Source of the DNA: Actinomycetota bacterium
GTDB taxonomy: Bacteria; Actinomycetota; Actinomycetes; Streptosporangiales; Streptosporangiaceae
NCBI GenBank assembly: GCA_003164955.1
Contig: PLRW01000241.1
Span: forward strand, 1 to 41,497
Reading direction: 5' to 3'
DNA length: 41,497 nucleotides
The position numbers were made by a program, and so were the translations under genes. Below are positions 16,391-24,183 of this stretch, piece after piece. The notes below the pieces were generated by a model that saw nothing but the letters and a program-made list of their open reading frames with translations, was not told where the DNA came from and searched no databases. Numbering within the stretch: position 1 is the first letter of the stretch; the number at the start of each line of letters is the position of its first letter.

Positions 16391-16443
16391 CATGATCGGC
16401 GTCAGCTTTCCGCAGATGCTGCGGAGAACCGGCACCGATCATG
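16391..16443. repeat. Long imperfect palindrome, 25-bp arms
   Basis: CATGATCGGCGTCAGCTTTC starts the left arm. The right arm begins CTGCGGAGAACCGG and ends CCGATCATG, with ATG as a three-base loop. Five of the 25 pairs mismatch, all as transitions, and two of these would be G-U pairs in RNA. The site lies 86 bp upstream of the allophanate-domain gene in its 5' region, inside the otherwise gene-free stretch 16306-16626. A mobile-element end, a cruciform or an operator are all possible. Confidence 0.6.
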
Positions 16444-16468
16444 GTCACGCCGCCCGGTACGACGAGAC

Positions 16469-16630
16469 CCGAAGGCCCGGGTCGCGCACATCAGCGAGCC
16501 CCTCGCCGTTGTCCCGGACCGGGATTGCCGTCACCTGTGGATCAGCTATCAGAACAACATCGCCCAGGCCGCCCTGATCCAGGAAAGTCGTCCCGCAATT
16601 GCTTGCGTCCGGCACGCCCTCGTTACTCAG
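16469..16630 (+). pseudogene. Coding-like fragment of an unrecognised gene
   Basis: In the plus frame containing AAG at 16472 the sequence reads KARVAHISEPLAVVPDRDCR followed by HLWISYQNNIAQAALIQ, with G or C at nearly every third codon position. That is the composition of real genes here and unlike a random frame. There is no start codon with a ribosome site, and the frame runs on without a stop into the antisense of the hicB gene. I do not recognise the family. It may be the decayed 3' part of a gene cut by the event that brought in the hicA-hicB relic. Confidence 0.3.
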
Positions 16631-16851
16631 GCCGCTGGCGCCACGTTGACGTCAAAGGTGACCGTTTCGGCGTCGGTATCGTAGTCCTGAGGGTCACCCT
16701 CAAGAGCGAAGGCAATGGCTGACAGGCATTCACGCTCGGCATCTTCCCGGGCCCGCGTTCCTCCGCCGTTGATGTGCAGGGCTGGGACGCGGTAGTGCCA
16801 GTTGCCGGCTTCGTCGTCGAAGAACAATTCGACCCGCAAGGCGCTCATCAC
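16627..16851 (-). CDS. hicB: HicB-like antitoxin (copy 3)
   Basis: 74 residues: VELFFDDEAGNWHYRVPALH, then a Gly-rich turn, a helix with REDAERECLSAIAFALEG, and VTFDVNVAPAA at the end. It is a more divergent member of the short HicB group than copies 1 and 2, with NWHYRVPAL in place of YSAYSPDLPG. The start is GTG at 16851 or the adjacent ATG at 16848. The hicA-like frame ends 9 bp upstream, but that toxin lacks its N-terminus, so this is the third antitoxin in 15 kb without a complete toxin. Confidence 0.75.
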   Translation of the reverse strand: MMSALRVELFFDDEAGNWHYRVPALHINGGGTRAREDAERECLSAIAFALEGDPQDYDTDAETVTFDVNVAPAA

Positions 16852-16860
16852 TAGACCGTC

Positions 16861-17028
16861 CTATAGCTTTCGCAGCTCGGCAAGCGTGTAGCCGTAGTCA
16901 CGGGCGACTCTGGCCATCGCCGGGCCGCCCAAGTCCGCACCATCATGGTAGGCCCAGATGCGCTGCTGGTCGTCCCTGACGAGCACCCGGTGCGAACCTG
17001 AGCGCCGGCACCGTAGAAGGCGGGAGTG
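16861..17028 (-). pseudogene. HicA-like toxin relic lacking its N-terminus (copy 3)
   Basis: The minus frame ending in TAG at 16861-16863 encodes LLRCRRSGSHRVLVRDDQQR, then IWAYHDGADLGGPAMARVAR and DYGYTLAELRKL. The GSH triplet holds the HicA catalytic His, and HDGADLGGPAMARVARDYG corresponds to the HicA C-terminal helix. It is cut off by an in-frame TGA at 17029-17031, and no ATG lies between that stop and the GSH motif. The first 20-odd residues of HicA are missing because the marR promoter lies there. This copy keeps more than the other two, so a short product from an internal GTG cannot be excluded. Confidence 0.6.
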
Positions 17029-17045
17029 TCAAAACCCTCCCGGAC

Positions 17046-17083
17046 TTGCGAAGTATTAATCCGATATCGTAATATCCGAAATC
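17046..17083 (+). promoter_or_regulatory. marR promoter with overlapping CGATATCG palindrome
   Basis: TTGCGA (17046-17051) and TAATAT (17070-17075) are separated by 18 bp and form a good sigma-70-type promoter. The expected transcription start falls one or two bases before the GTG at 17084. No Shine-Dalgarno is present, so the mRNA is probably leaderless. The spacer contains the palindrome CGATATCG (17062-17069), and CCGAAATCG follows as a near repeat. MarR autorepression through these sites is an inference. Confidence 0.6.
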
Positions 17084-17518
17084 GTGAAGCTGGAGTCCGT
17101 GCCGCTGCCCCGATCGGCGCTGCTGGCCCTGCAGCGCGCGACCCACGCCACCTTGCACCTGATCGCCACCGAACTCGCCGACCTCGACCTGACCGCCTCC
17201 GAGATCAACGCCCTGGCCAACCTCGCCGACGGGCAGGGCCGCACCGTCTCCCAGCTCGGCGCCGCGGTCGGAGCCCGCCCCACCACGCTCACCAGCGTGC
17301 TCGACCGGCTCGAACGCCGCGGCCACATCACCCGCGGCAGCCGCGCCGGCGACCGCCGCTCCGTACTGGTCGAACTGACCGGCTCCGGCCGCGAGGCCGC
17401 CGCCGTCATCGCCCGGACCCTGGCCGACTTCGAGCGCCGCGCACTGAAGGATCTGCCCACCGAGGCGATCGCCGGTTTCCATGCCGTCCTGAACGCACTG
17501 ACCGAAGAGGGATCATGA
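17084..17518 (+). CDS. MarR-family transcriptional regulator
   Basis: 144 residues with the winged-helix core LTASEINALANLADGQGRTV, SQLGAAVGARPTTLTSVLDRLE as recognition region, RRGHITRGSRAGDRRSVLVELT as the wing, and terminal dimerisation helices. MarR proteins are dimeric repressors released by small ligands. The GTG start has no ribosome site, in line with the leaderless promoter directly upstream. Its TGA overlaps the ATG of the next gene (ATGA), so the two are translationally coupled and the regulator probably controls that gene and itself. Confidence 0.92.
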   Translation: MKLESVPLPRSALLALQRATHATLHLIATELADLDLTASEINALANLADGQGRTVSQLGAAVGARPTTLTSVLDRLERRGHITRGSRAGDRRSVLVELTGSGREAAAVIARTLADFERRALKDLPTEAIAGFHAVLNALTEEGS

Positions 17519-18045
17519 CCGCACGCGACCGCCACCCGCGTCCTCGCCACCCGGCGCATCCGCACCCGGTACCCGGGCCGCCGGCCGCCCCGGCCGACCG
17601 GTCCCGGCTCCCCGCGCACAGCGACCCTGGCGCTAACGAGGGGGCGGCGCCGTTTCCGGAGCTGATGGCAGAGGTGATGTCGGGCGCCGAACGGTTCGGG
17701 CATCGTCAGCACGTCCACCTGACCTGGCTCGCCGTACGCCGCTGTGGTACCGCCGCGGCCATACACCTGGTCAGCGACGGCATCCAGGGCGTCGCCCGCT
17801 ACGCGGGCGCCCCACAGAAGTACAACGCCACCGTCAGCCGCGCCTGGGTCGAACTGGTGGGCCACCACGCCGGCCAGTCGAACGCCGCCGATTTCGGCAC
17901 CTTCACCGGCCAGCACCCCGCGCTGCTCGATAAGAAGCTGCTCAGCCACTTCTATCGATCCTCGACGCTGGCGAGCATCGCGGCGAGGACCAGTTGGGTC
18001 GAACCTGACCTCGCCCCCTTCCCCTGGCAGCATAAAGACAAGTGA
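17515..18045 (+). CDS. Conserved actinobacterial protein of unknown function, in operon with marR
   Basis: 176 residues. The first 45 are His/Pro/Arg-rich and disordered. The folded part contains RFGHRQHVHLTWLAVRR, GVARYAGAPQKYNATVSRAW, VELVGHHAG, HPALLDKKLLSHFY and ends VEPDLAPFPW. The paired His motifs (HRQHVH, GHH) suggest metal binding, but I know no assigned activity for this family. It overlaps marR by four bases, so a role linked to the MarR ligand is likely. No membrane segment or signal peptide. Confidence 0.72.
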   Translation: MTARDRHPRPRHPAHPHPVPGPPAAPADRSRLPAHSDPGANEGAAPFPELMAEVMSGAERFGHRQHVHLTWLAVRRCGTAAAIHLVSDGIQGVARYAGAPQKYNATVSRAWVELVGHHAGQSNAADFGTFTGQHPALLDKKLLSHFYRSSTLASIAARTSWVEPDLAPFPWQHKDK

Positions 18046-18271
18046 ACCGGCGCACCGGGCACCGACGGTGAAAACCGCCGTGATCGACCCGCTCCACCTC
18101 GCTGAGCACCGCGCCTGATCCAGCCTCGGCGACGAACCAGAAAAAGACCCGCTTCCTGCCCGCTGGCACCTTCCGGCTCGTATGACGGCAGGGCCAGCGC
18201 GGCCGGGTTGAGCGCGGGGAGGACGAGGGCTGCGTCATGCCCCGCACGGCGCACCGCCCTGCGGGCGGCGG

Positions 18272-18913
18272 TCAGGGCGGCGGCTGCTGGCCGTAGGTGG
18301 CGATCTTCTTCACGACGCGGTCGATCTCGCCGGGCGGGAGCAGGCGCGGCGTCCCGGCCGAGGCGGCCCGCAGGTATACGTCGCACAGCCACTCCAGGGA
18401 GGCGGCGCGGCTGTGGGCCGTGGCCAGGCCGGGGCCGATCGTGACCGCGCCGTGGTTGGCCATCAGGCAACCGGTGCGGCCTCGCAGGGCGGCCACGACG
18501 CTGGCGGCCAGCTCGTCCGTGCCGTAGGTGGCGTACGGGGCGACGGCCACCGGGCCGCCGAACAGCGCGACGTAGTAGTGCACGGCCGGTATCTCTTCCA
18601 CCAGCGCGGAAACCGCCGTGGCGGCGGGGGAGTGGGTGTGCACGATCGCGGCGGCACCGGTCGCCGCGTAGACGCTCAGGTGCAGCGGCAGCTCGCTGGT
18701 CGGCTGCAGCGGGGCCTCCACCGGTGAGCCGTCGAGCCGGTGCACCCCGACCAGTCCGGGCGTCAGCGCGGCGTAGTCCAGCCCGCTCGGCGTCACCGCT
18801 ACCAGGTCGCCGTCGCGCGCGCTCACGTTGCCGGACGTTCCGGTGACCAGGCCGGCCGCGGCGAGCTGCCCGCAGACCGCGGCCACCTCCGCGCGCAGCG
18901 CACCGAGCAGCAT
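18272..18913 (-). CDS. Class II (zinc) aldolase/adducin-family protein
   Basis: 213 residues with GLVTGTSGNVSARDGDLVAVTPSG at the substrate-phosphate site, the catalytic Glu in TSELPLHL (E74), zinc ligands in VHTHSPAA (H92/H94) and the third in MANHGAV (H154). Length and motifs fit fuculose-phosphate-type aldolases. The start ATG follows GAGGAGG. The divergent neighbour 32 bp away is mtnA, whose product is a 1-phosphosugar isomer. Such pairs occur in the DHAP shunt, where the aldolase cleaves methylthioribulose- or 5-deoxyribulose-1-phosphate to DHAP and an aldehyde. A dehydratase role (MtnB) is the alternative. Confidence 0.85.
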   Translation of the reverse strand: MLLGALRAEVAAVCGQLAAAGLVTGTSGNVSARDGDLVAVTPSGLDYAALTPGLVGVHRLDGSPVEAPLQPTSELPLHLSVYAATGAAAIVHTHSPAATAVSALVEEIPAVHYYVALFGGPVAVAPYATYGTDELAASVVAALRGRTGCLMANHGAVTIGPGLATAHSRAASLEWLCDVYLRAASAGTPRLLPPGEIDRVVKKIATYGQQPPP

Positions 18914-18945
18914 GGCGCAATTCCTCCTCGGGTAGCTTCGCTCGT

Positions 18946-19965
<1,020 letters not shown>

Positions 19966-19993
19966 CCGCCGTCCATGGCACCTCCTCCCGGGC

Positions 19994-20089
19994 ATCCGCG
20001 TTTTGGAGACTGGGCGCCACGAGGACCTCCTCGCCTCCGGCGGCCGCTACGCCGAACTCTTCGCCCTCCAGGCCGCCGCCTACCAGTAA
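19994..20089 (+). pseudogene. C-terminal relic of an ABC exporter ATPase gene
   Basis: The frame ending in TAA at 20087-20089 reads VLETGRHEDLLASGGRYAEL followed by FALQAAAYQ. This is the typical end of MsbA/MDR-type ABC exporters (V.E.GRHEELLA.GGRYAELF.LQA). Nothing upstream belongs to it; the preceding DNA is the end of mtnA. The gene was lost except for about 30 codons, presumably by a deletion between mtnA and this point. Confidence 0.7.
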
Positions 20090-20113
20090 CTAGCCCAGTG
20101 CAGGAGCGCGCCC

Positions 20114-20770
20114 ATGACCAGCCCACTAACCGCTCGGACGACATTGCCCACCGGCGAGCCCCTGGCCGGGCGATGGGTCCGGCTTGACGCGCTCGGCGAG
20201 GCGGACCTTGACGAGCTGTACCCGATTCTGGCTGACCCGGCGGTTTACGCCCATGGCTACGTCATGCACCGTCGGCCGGCCTCCCCGGAGGATGCGCGCG
20301 ATCTGGCCCGTTCGCGGTTCCTGGTCCCCGACAGCCCGCCCGACGGCAACGGAGGCGGGCGCACCGCCTACGCGATCCGGCTGATCGCGGACGGGGACCT
20401 TGGGCGGGCCGGAACACTGGTGGGCACCTCCTCGCTGGGGGAGGCCGACCTGCGCCAGGAGAGCATCCATCTCGGTGCGACGCTGTACGGGCCGCGCTGG
20501 TGGGGCACCCAGGTCAACCCCGAAGCCAAGCTCCTGCTGATGGCGCACTGCTTCGAGGACTGCGGCTACGGCCGGGTCAAGATCCAGACCGACGTGCTGA
20601 ACACCCGCTCGCAGGCCGCTATCGCCAAGCTCGGCGCCACCCGGGAAGGAGTCCTCCGGCGGCACATGAGGCGCGAAGACGGCAGCTTCCGCGACACCGT
20701 CGTCTTCAGCGTGCTGAAAGACGAGTGGCCCGGCGTGAAGGGCCGTCTGACCGCCCGGCTGACCCCGTAA
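20114..20770 (+). CDS. GNAT-family N-acetyltransferase (RimJ/RimL type)
   Basis: 218 residues, ATG after AGGAG. The protein has LAGRWVRLDALGEADLDELY at the N-terminus, TLVGTSSLGEADL as a beta-strand pair, IHLGATLYGPRWWGTQVNPE, the acetyl-CoA-side helix with AKLLLMAHCFEDCGYGRVKI, and NTRSQAAIAKLGATREGVLR then RHMRREDGSFRDTVVFSVL. This order is that of RimJ/RimL-like acetyltransferases acting on protein N-termini, amino acids or drugs. The substrate cannot be told. It converges on the methyltransferase gene, whose reading frame lies antisense across the whole of this one. Confidence 0.9.
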   Translation: MTSPLTARTTLPTGEPLAGRWVRLDALGEADLDELYPILADPAVYAHGYVMHRRPASPEDARDLARSRFLVPDSPPDGNGGGRTAYAIRLIADGDLGRAGTLVGTSSLGEADLRQESIHLGATLYGPRWWGTQVNPEAKLLLMAHCFEDCGYGRVKIQTDVLNTRSQAAIAKLGATREGVLRRHMRREDGSFRDTVVFSVLKDEWPGVKGRLTARLTP

Positions 20771-21685
20771 CGGTTCCGTCCGGCCGACCGGGCTCCCGCC
20801 CGGACCGGGTGGCCCGGGCCGCGCGGTGACCAGCAGGGTCCGGCCCGCGGGGGCGCTTTCCTCCAGGTCGGCGGCGTCGACGGTCCGCGCTGCGTGCCAC
20901 CCGGTGCTCCGGAGCAGGCTCAGCTGGGCCCGTTCGGGCAAAATCGTCCGCCACGGCTCGGTCCGGCCCACTCGCCGCCGCGCGTTGGCCGCCGCGACGA
21001 CCGGCTCGGTGGGCAGGCTCTCGTCGTGCACCGCCAGGCTGGCGGCCAGCGTGCTGGCCGGCGCGGCGCACGAGGCGAGCCCGGACAGGAACCGGGCGAG
21101 CGTGGGCCGGTCCAGGTAAATGAGCAGTCCCTCGCAGAGGAACAGCGTCGGCTGGCCGGCGTCGTGCCCGCACCGGGCCAGGACCGCCGCGACGTCGTCC
21201 CGCCGGAAGTCCGCGGTGGCCAGCGTCAGCCCGGACAGGTCGGTGCCCATGGCCGCCAGCCGCCGCGCCTTGTCCGCCTGGGTCGGGCCCTGGTCCAGCT
21301 CGAAGAACCGGGCGCCCCGGGTCCGGAACCGCAGCGCCCGGTCGTCGTAGCCGGCCCCGCAGATCACGATTTGCCGGACGTTCCCGGCCAGGGCGCCCAG
21401 CACACTCTCGTCGAAGAACCGGGTGCGCGCCGTCAGCATGGGCCGCAGCCGGGTGGCCGGCGTCGTCCGCATGCCCTCGCACAGCCGGGCCTGGGCGCCG
21501 GGATCGCCGTCGGCGCTGTGCGGCCGTTCCATCCGGGCCCGGGTCAGCGCGACGGTCTGGCTGGTCCTGGAGATGCCAACGCCCACATCGCCATGGTGCT
21601 CGCCGTTTCCGCCGCCCCCGCCCGTTTCCCGCCGGTCCCGCAGCGCCCGCCGGTCCCGCAGCGCCCGCCAGATCCGCACAACCAT
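20126..21685 (-). CDS. SAM-dependent methyltransferase (LCMT/PPM1-like), reading frame without its own stop
   Basis: Family features lie between about 21600 and 20815: SRTSQTVALTRARM, FFDESVLGAL, RQIVICGAGYDDRALRF as the SAM-binding loop, FFELDQGPTQADKARRL, LATADFRRDDVAAVL, LFLCEGLLIYLD, and RTLLVTARPG at the end. These are the motifs of the actinobacterial O-methyltransferase group related to leucine carboxyl methyltransferase, normally about 270-300 residues. Here no stop follows; the frame continues about 230 codons antisense through the GNAT gene to TAG at 20126. The start is uncertain: ATG 21685 has no ribosome site, and GTG 21586 matches the usual family start better. Confidence 0.68.
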   Translation of the reverse strand: MVVRIWRALRDRRALRDRRETGGGGGNGEHHGDVGVGISRTSQTVALTRARMERPHSADGDPGAQARLCEGMRTTPATRLRPMLTARTRFFDESVLGALAGNVRQIVICGAGYDDRALRFRTRGARFFELDQGPTQADKARRLAAMGTDLSGLTLATADFRRDDVAAVLARCGHDAGQPTLFLCEGLLIYLDRPTLARFLSGLASCAAPASTLAASLAVHDESLPTEPVVAAANARRRVGRTEPWRTILPERAQLSLLRSTGWHAARTVDAADLEESAPAGRTLLVTARPGPPGPGGSPVGRTEPLRGQPGGQTALHAGPLVFQHAEDDGVAEAAVFAPHVPPEDSFPGGAELGDSGLRAGVQHVGLDLDPAVAAVLEAVRHQQELGFGVDLGAPPARPVQRRTEMDALLAQVGLPQRGGAHQCSGPPKVPVRDQPDRVGGAPASVAVGRAVGDQEPRTGQIARILRGGRPTVHDVAMGVNRRVSQNRVQLVKVRLAERVKPDPSPGQGLAGGQCRPSG

Positions 21686-21742
21686 AGGCCGGAGCGTACT
21701 AGCCGCGTGGCCCGCTACGTCACTCGTTAACGTGCCCCCGGA

Positions 21743-21794
21743 CCGGGTAGTTAGCCAGCACGCCGGGTAGTTAGCCAGCACGATGGCCGGGTAG
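21743..21794. repeat. 20-bp tandem repeat, two and a half copies
   Basis: CCGGGTAGTTAGCCAGCACG occurs at 21743-21762 and 21763-21782 without a mismatch. A third partial copy CCGGGTAG follows at 21787-21794 after ATGG. It lies upstream of the YihY-family gene and of the divergent methyltransferase, where their promoters should be. Confidence 0.92.
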
Positions 21795-21855
21795 GCGCAG
21801 GCGGTAAGCGATGCCGGGCACGAAGTCCGGAGACGACGATCGAGGAGGGGGCACC

Positions 21856-22959
21856 GTGAGGCTGTCGAGGCGAGACACGTCCCCGGCGCGGCATAAGGCC
21901 CGGCCGGGAACCGGAACGGTCCCGCCACCAGCGGATACGCCGTTGGCCGAGGACCCGTCGGGCGAGGCGATCCCGCCGGTGCGGGACGTCGGCGGCGGCC
22001 CGGACAGCCCGCTGGAGATCGGCAGGACCGGCTGGCTGAACACCGCCAAGCGGACCGGCAAGAAGTACTCCAAGGACCGCTGCTCCATGGCCGCGGGCAG
22101 CCTGGCCTACCACTGGTTCCTGGCCCTGTTCCCCGCGCTGGTCGCCCTGCTGGGCGTGGTGAGCCTTCTCCATCTGGACGTGAACCAGGTGCATAAGATC
22201 GTCAACGGTCTCAACAGTGCCCTGCCGGCCGGGGCCCGGACCGTGTTCGACAACGCGGTCAGTTCGGCGACGACCCGGACATCGGCCAAGGGCTCCCTGA
22301 TCACCCTGATCATTGGTGTCGTGCTGGCGCTATGGAGTTCCTCCGGCGGCATGGTGGCGCTGGAGACGGCGCTCGACGTCGCCTATGAGGTGCCGGCGAA
22401 CGCGAAGTTCGTCAAGAAGCGGACCAAGGCGTTCACCCTCATGCTGTGCACCGTGGTGCTCGGCGGGATCGCCTCGGTCCTGATCGTTGAGGGTGCCCCG
22501 CTGGGCAAAGAGGTCTCTTCGCTGATCTCGTTCCACGGCACCGGGTTCAACATCGTGTGGGACGTCGTCCGCTGGGTGATCACGATCATCCTGGTCTCGC
22601 TGCTCTTCTCCAGCTACTACTACTTCGGCCCCAACCGGGAGTCGCCGAAATGGCAGTGGGTGAGCCCGGGCGGCCTCGTCGGCACGATCATCTTCCTGGC
22701 CGCCTCGCTGGGCCTGTCCTTCTACGTCTCGGCGTTCGGAAGCAGTTCCTACAGCAAGACGTACGGCGCGCTGGCGGGGGTCGTCCTGCTCCTGCTCTGG
22801 CTCTACCTGGCCGGCACCGCGATCCTGCTCGGCGGGGAGATCAACGCCGAGGTCGAGCGGGAGGCCGCCGCGCAGGCCGGTCACCCGGGGGCGCAGGCCA
22901 GCGCCCGGACGGTGGAGCAGAGCTCCGCGTCCCCCAGCTCTGACCGCGCCTCGAGTTAG
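21856..22959 (+). CDS. YihY/BrkB-family inner membrane protein
   Basis: GTG at 21856 follows AGGAGGGGG, so I prefer it to the ATG at 21811; the product has 367 residues. A charged N-terminal tail of about 70 residues precedes the YihY core: SMAAGSLAYHWFLALFPALV, GLNSALPAGA, ITLIIGVVLALWSSSGGMVAL, AYEVP, then further helices with SSYYYFGPNR, KWQWVSPGG, and YGALAGVVLLLLWLYLAGTA with LLGGEINAE at the end. Six membrane helices are expected. The family was once called ribonuclease BN in error; its role is unknown, export being proposed. A Ser/Ala-rich tail closes the protein. Confidence 0.92.
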   Translation: MRLSRRDTSPARHKARPGTGTVPPPADTPLAEDPSGEAIPPVRDVGGGPDSPLEIGRTGWLNTAKRTGKKYSKDRCSMAAGSLAYHWFLALFPALVALLGVVSLLHLDVNQVHKIVNGLNSALPAGARTVFDNAVSSATTRTSAKGSLITLIIGVVLALWSSSGGMVALETALDVAYEVPANAKFVKKRTKAFTLMLCTVVLGGIASVLIVEGAPLGKEVSSLISFHGTGFNIVWDVVRWVITIILVSLLFSSYYYFGPNRESPKWQWVSPGGLVGTIIFLAASLGLSFYVSAFGSSSYSKTYGALAGVVLLLLWLYLAGTAILLGGEINAEVEREAAAQAGHPGAQASARTVEQSSASPSSDRASS

Positions 22960-22987
22960 CGGCCCCCCGGGTCAGCGACCTGGGTGA

Positions 22988-23033
22988 TGCCGGGGCCGAA
23001 AGCGCCGTGCCTGCCTGCCCGGGGGCCCCGGCA
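22988..23033. terminator. Hairpin between convergent yihY-like and pfkB-like genes
   Basis: Perfect 10-bp arms TGCCGGGGCC (22988-22997) and GGCCCCGGCA (23024-23033) enclose a 26-base loop. It sits in the 82-bp gap between two convergent genes, where a bidirectional terminator would be expected. There is no U-tract, as is common in high-GC actinobacteria. Confidence 0.5.
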
Positions 23034-23041
23034 CCTGGCGG

Positions 23042-24001
23042 TCATCCCCGGCCCCAGCTCGTGTCCGTGAGCTCGGTGAGCCGGGGCGGATTGGCCCCGG
23101 CCCGCTCGCAGGTGATCGCGGACACCACGATCGCGTCGTCCAGTACCGCCGACAGCTCCTCGGGCGTGCGTTCCGCGAGCCGCGCCGGAGTGTGCCACTG
23201 CCGCCTCATGAGCGAGGCCAGCAGGCCGGCGGTGAACGAGTCGCCGGCCCCCACGGTGTCCACCACCTTCACCTCACGCGCCGGGCGGTGCAGCGGCGGG
23301 CCCGGGGCGGTGAAGAGGTCCGCGCCGTTGGCCCCGTCGGTGATCACGGCGACCGTCACCCCCAGCTGCAGCCAGTGCCGCGCGACGTCTTCCGGCGACT
23401 GGCCGGGGTACAGCCACGCGATGTCTTCCGTGCTGGCCTTGGCCACGTGCGCGACCCGCAGCCCGCGCTCGACCATCCGCTGGGCGTGGTCACGATCCCC
23501 CAGGAGACTGGGCCGGATGTTGGGGTCGTAGCTGACCAGCACGTCACCGCGATCCCGCATCCGGCGGCCGAGCTCGATGACGCGGGCGGCACCCGGGGAG
23601 GTCCATGACGCGATCGACCCGAAGTGCAGGACCGCGGTGCGGTCGGGTATGTGGCTGGTCTCCTCGGCCGTCCACTGCCAGTCGGCCGTGCCGTCGAAGT
23701 AGAAGTCGTAGGCGGGAGTGCCGGTGCCGTCGACGGAGACGACGGCCAGCGTGGTCGGCTCGCTCGCCTGCGGTGACGCGCCCAGGTCGATGCCCTCGCC
23801 GAGGGCGCGGTCCCGCAGGATGTGGCCGAAGGCGTTGTCGGCCAGGCGGGCCATCAGCGTGGTGTCCCGCCCCAGGCGGGCCAGGCCGATGGCCACGTTG
23901 TAGGGGCTCCCCCCGGGGGTCGCGCTGTACGCCAGCGGCGCGTCCCCGGGGACGAGGTCGATGAGGGCCTCACCGATGACGGTCACCTTCGGGTTGTACA
24001 T
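23042..24001 (-). CDS. PfkB-family carbohydrate kinase (fructokinase-like)
   Basis: 319 residues, ATG after GGAGG. N-terminal VTVIGEALIDLVPG, the first PfkB signature region GGSPYNVAIGLARLGRDT, LMARLADNAFG, YDFYFDGTADWQW, SYDPNIRP, KASTEDIAWLYPG, and the second signature DTVGAGDSFTAGLL with the catalytic Asp. The YDFYFDGTADWQW segment is frequent in actinobacterial fructokinases, so phosphorylation of fructose or a related sugar is the best guess. It stands alone, downstream of nadK on the same strand. Confidence 0.9.
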   Translation of the reverse strand: MYNPKVTVIGEALIDLVPGDAPLAYSATPGGSPYNVAIGLARLGRDTTLMARLADNAFGHILRDRALGEGIDLGASPQASEPTTLAVVSVDGTGTPAYDFYFDGTADWQWTAEETSHIPDRTAVLHFGSIASWTSPGAARVIELGRRMRDRGDVLVSYDPNIRPSLLGDRDHAQRMVERGLRVAHVAKASTEDIAWLYPGQSPEDVARHWLQLGVTVAVITDGANGADLFTAPGPPLHRPAREVKVVDTVGAGDSFTAGLLASLMRRQWHTPARLAERTPEELSAVLDDAIVVSAITCERAGANPPRLTELTDTSWGRG

Positions 24002-24082
24002 TCCGCCTCCAGCCGTGCCCTGGTCATGCCGGTCGTCACCCTACTGTGGCGGGCGGTGGCCTACTGCGGCGGGTTCAGCCGG

Positions 24083-24183
24083 CCCGTGTTCGATTGCCCC
24101 GCGTTCAGGTGCCCGTGTTCAGTTGCCCCGTGTTCAGGTGCCCGTGTTCAGGTGCCCGTGTTCAGTTGCCCGTGTTCAGTTGC
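24083..24183. repeat. 14-15 bp tandem array covering the 3' end of nadK
   Basis: Seven units of CCCGTGTTCAGGTGC or its 14-bp form CCGTGTTCAGTTGC follow each other without gaps from 24083 to 24183. The last two units lie in the nadK coding region and encode its final residues LNTGN. The stop TGA (24162-24164) is formed inside a unit. The array fills most of the gap to the pfkB-like gene. Confidence 0.93.

Noticed and set aside
18046..18271. Possible coding remnant on the minus strand (ALVLPALNPAALALPSYEPE region)
   Set aside because: Codon composition is suggestive, but it is only about 40 codons with no start and no recognisable family.
24083..24183. CRISPR-like array
   Set aside because: Units of 14-15 bp are contiguous with no spacers.
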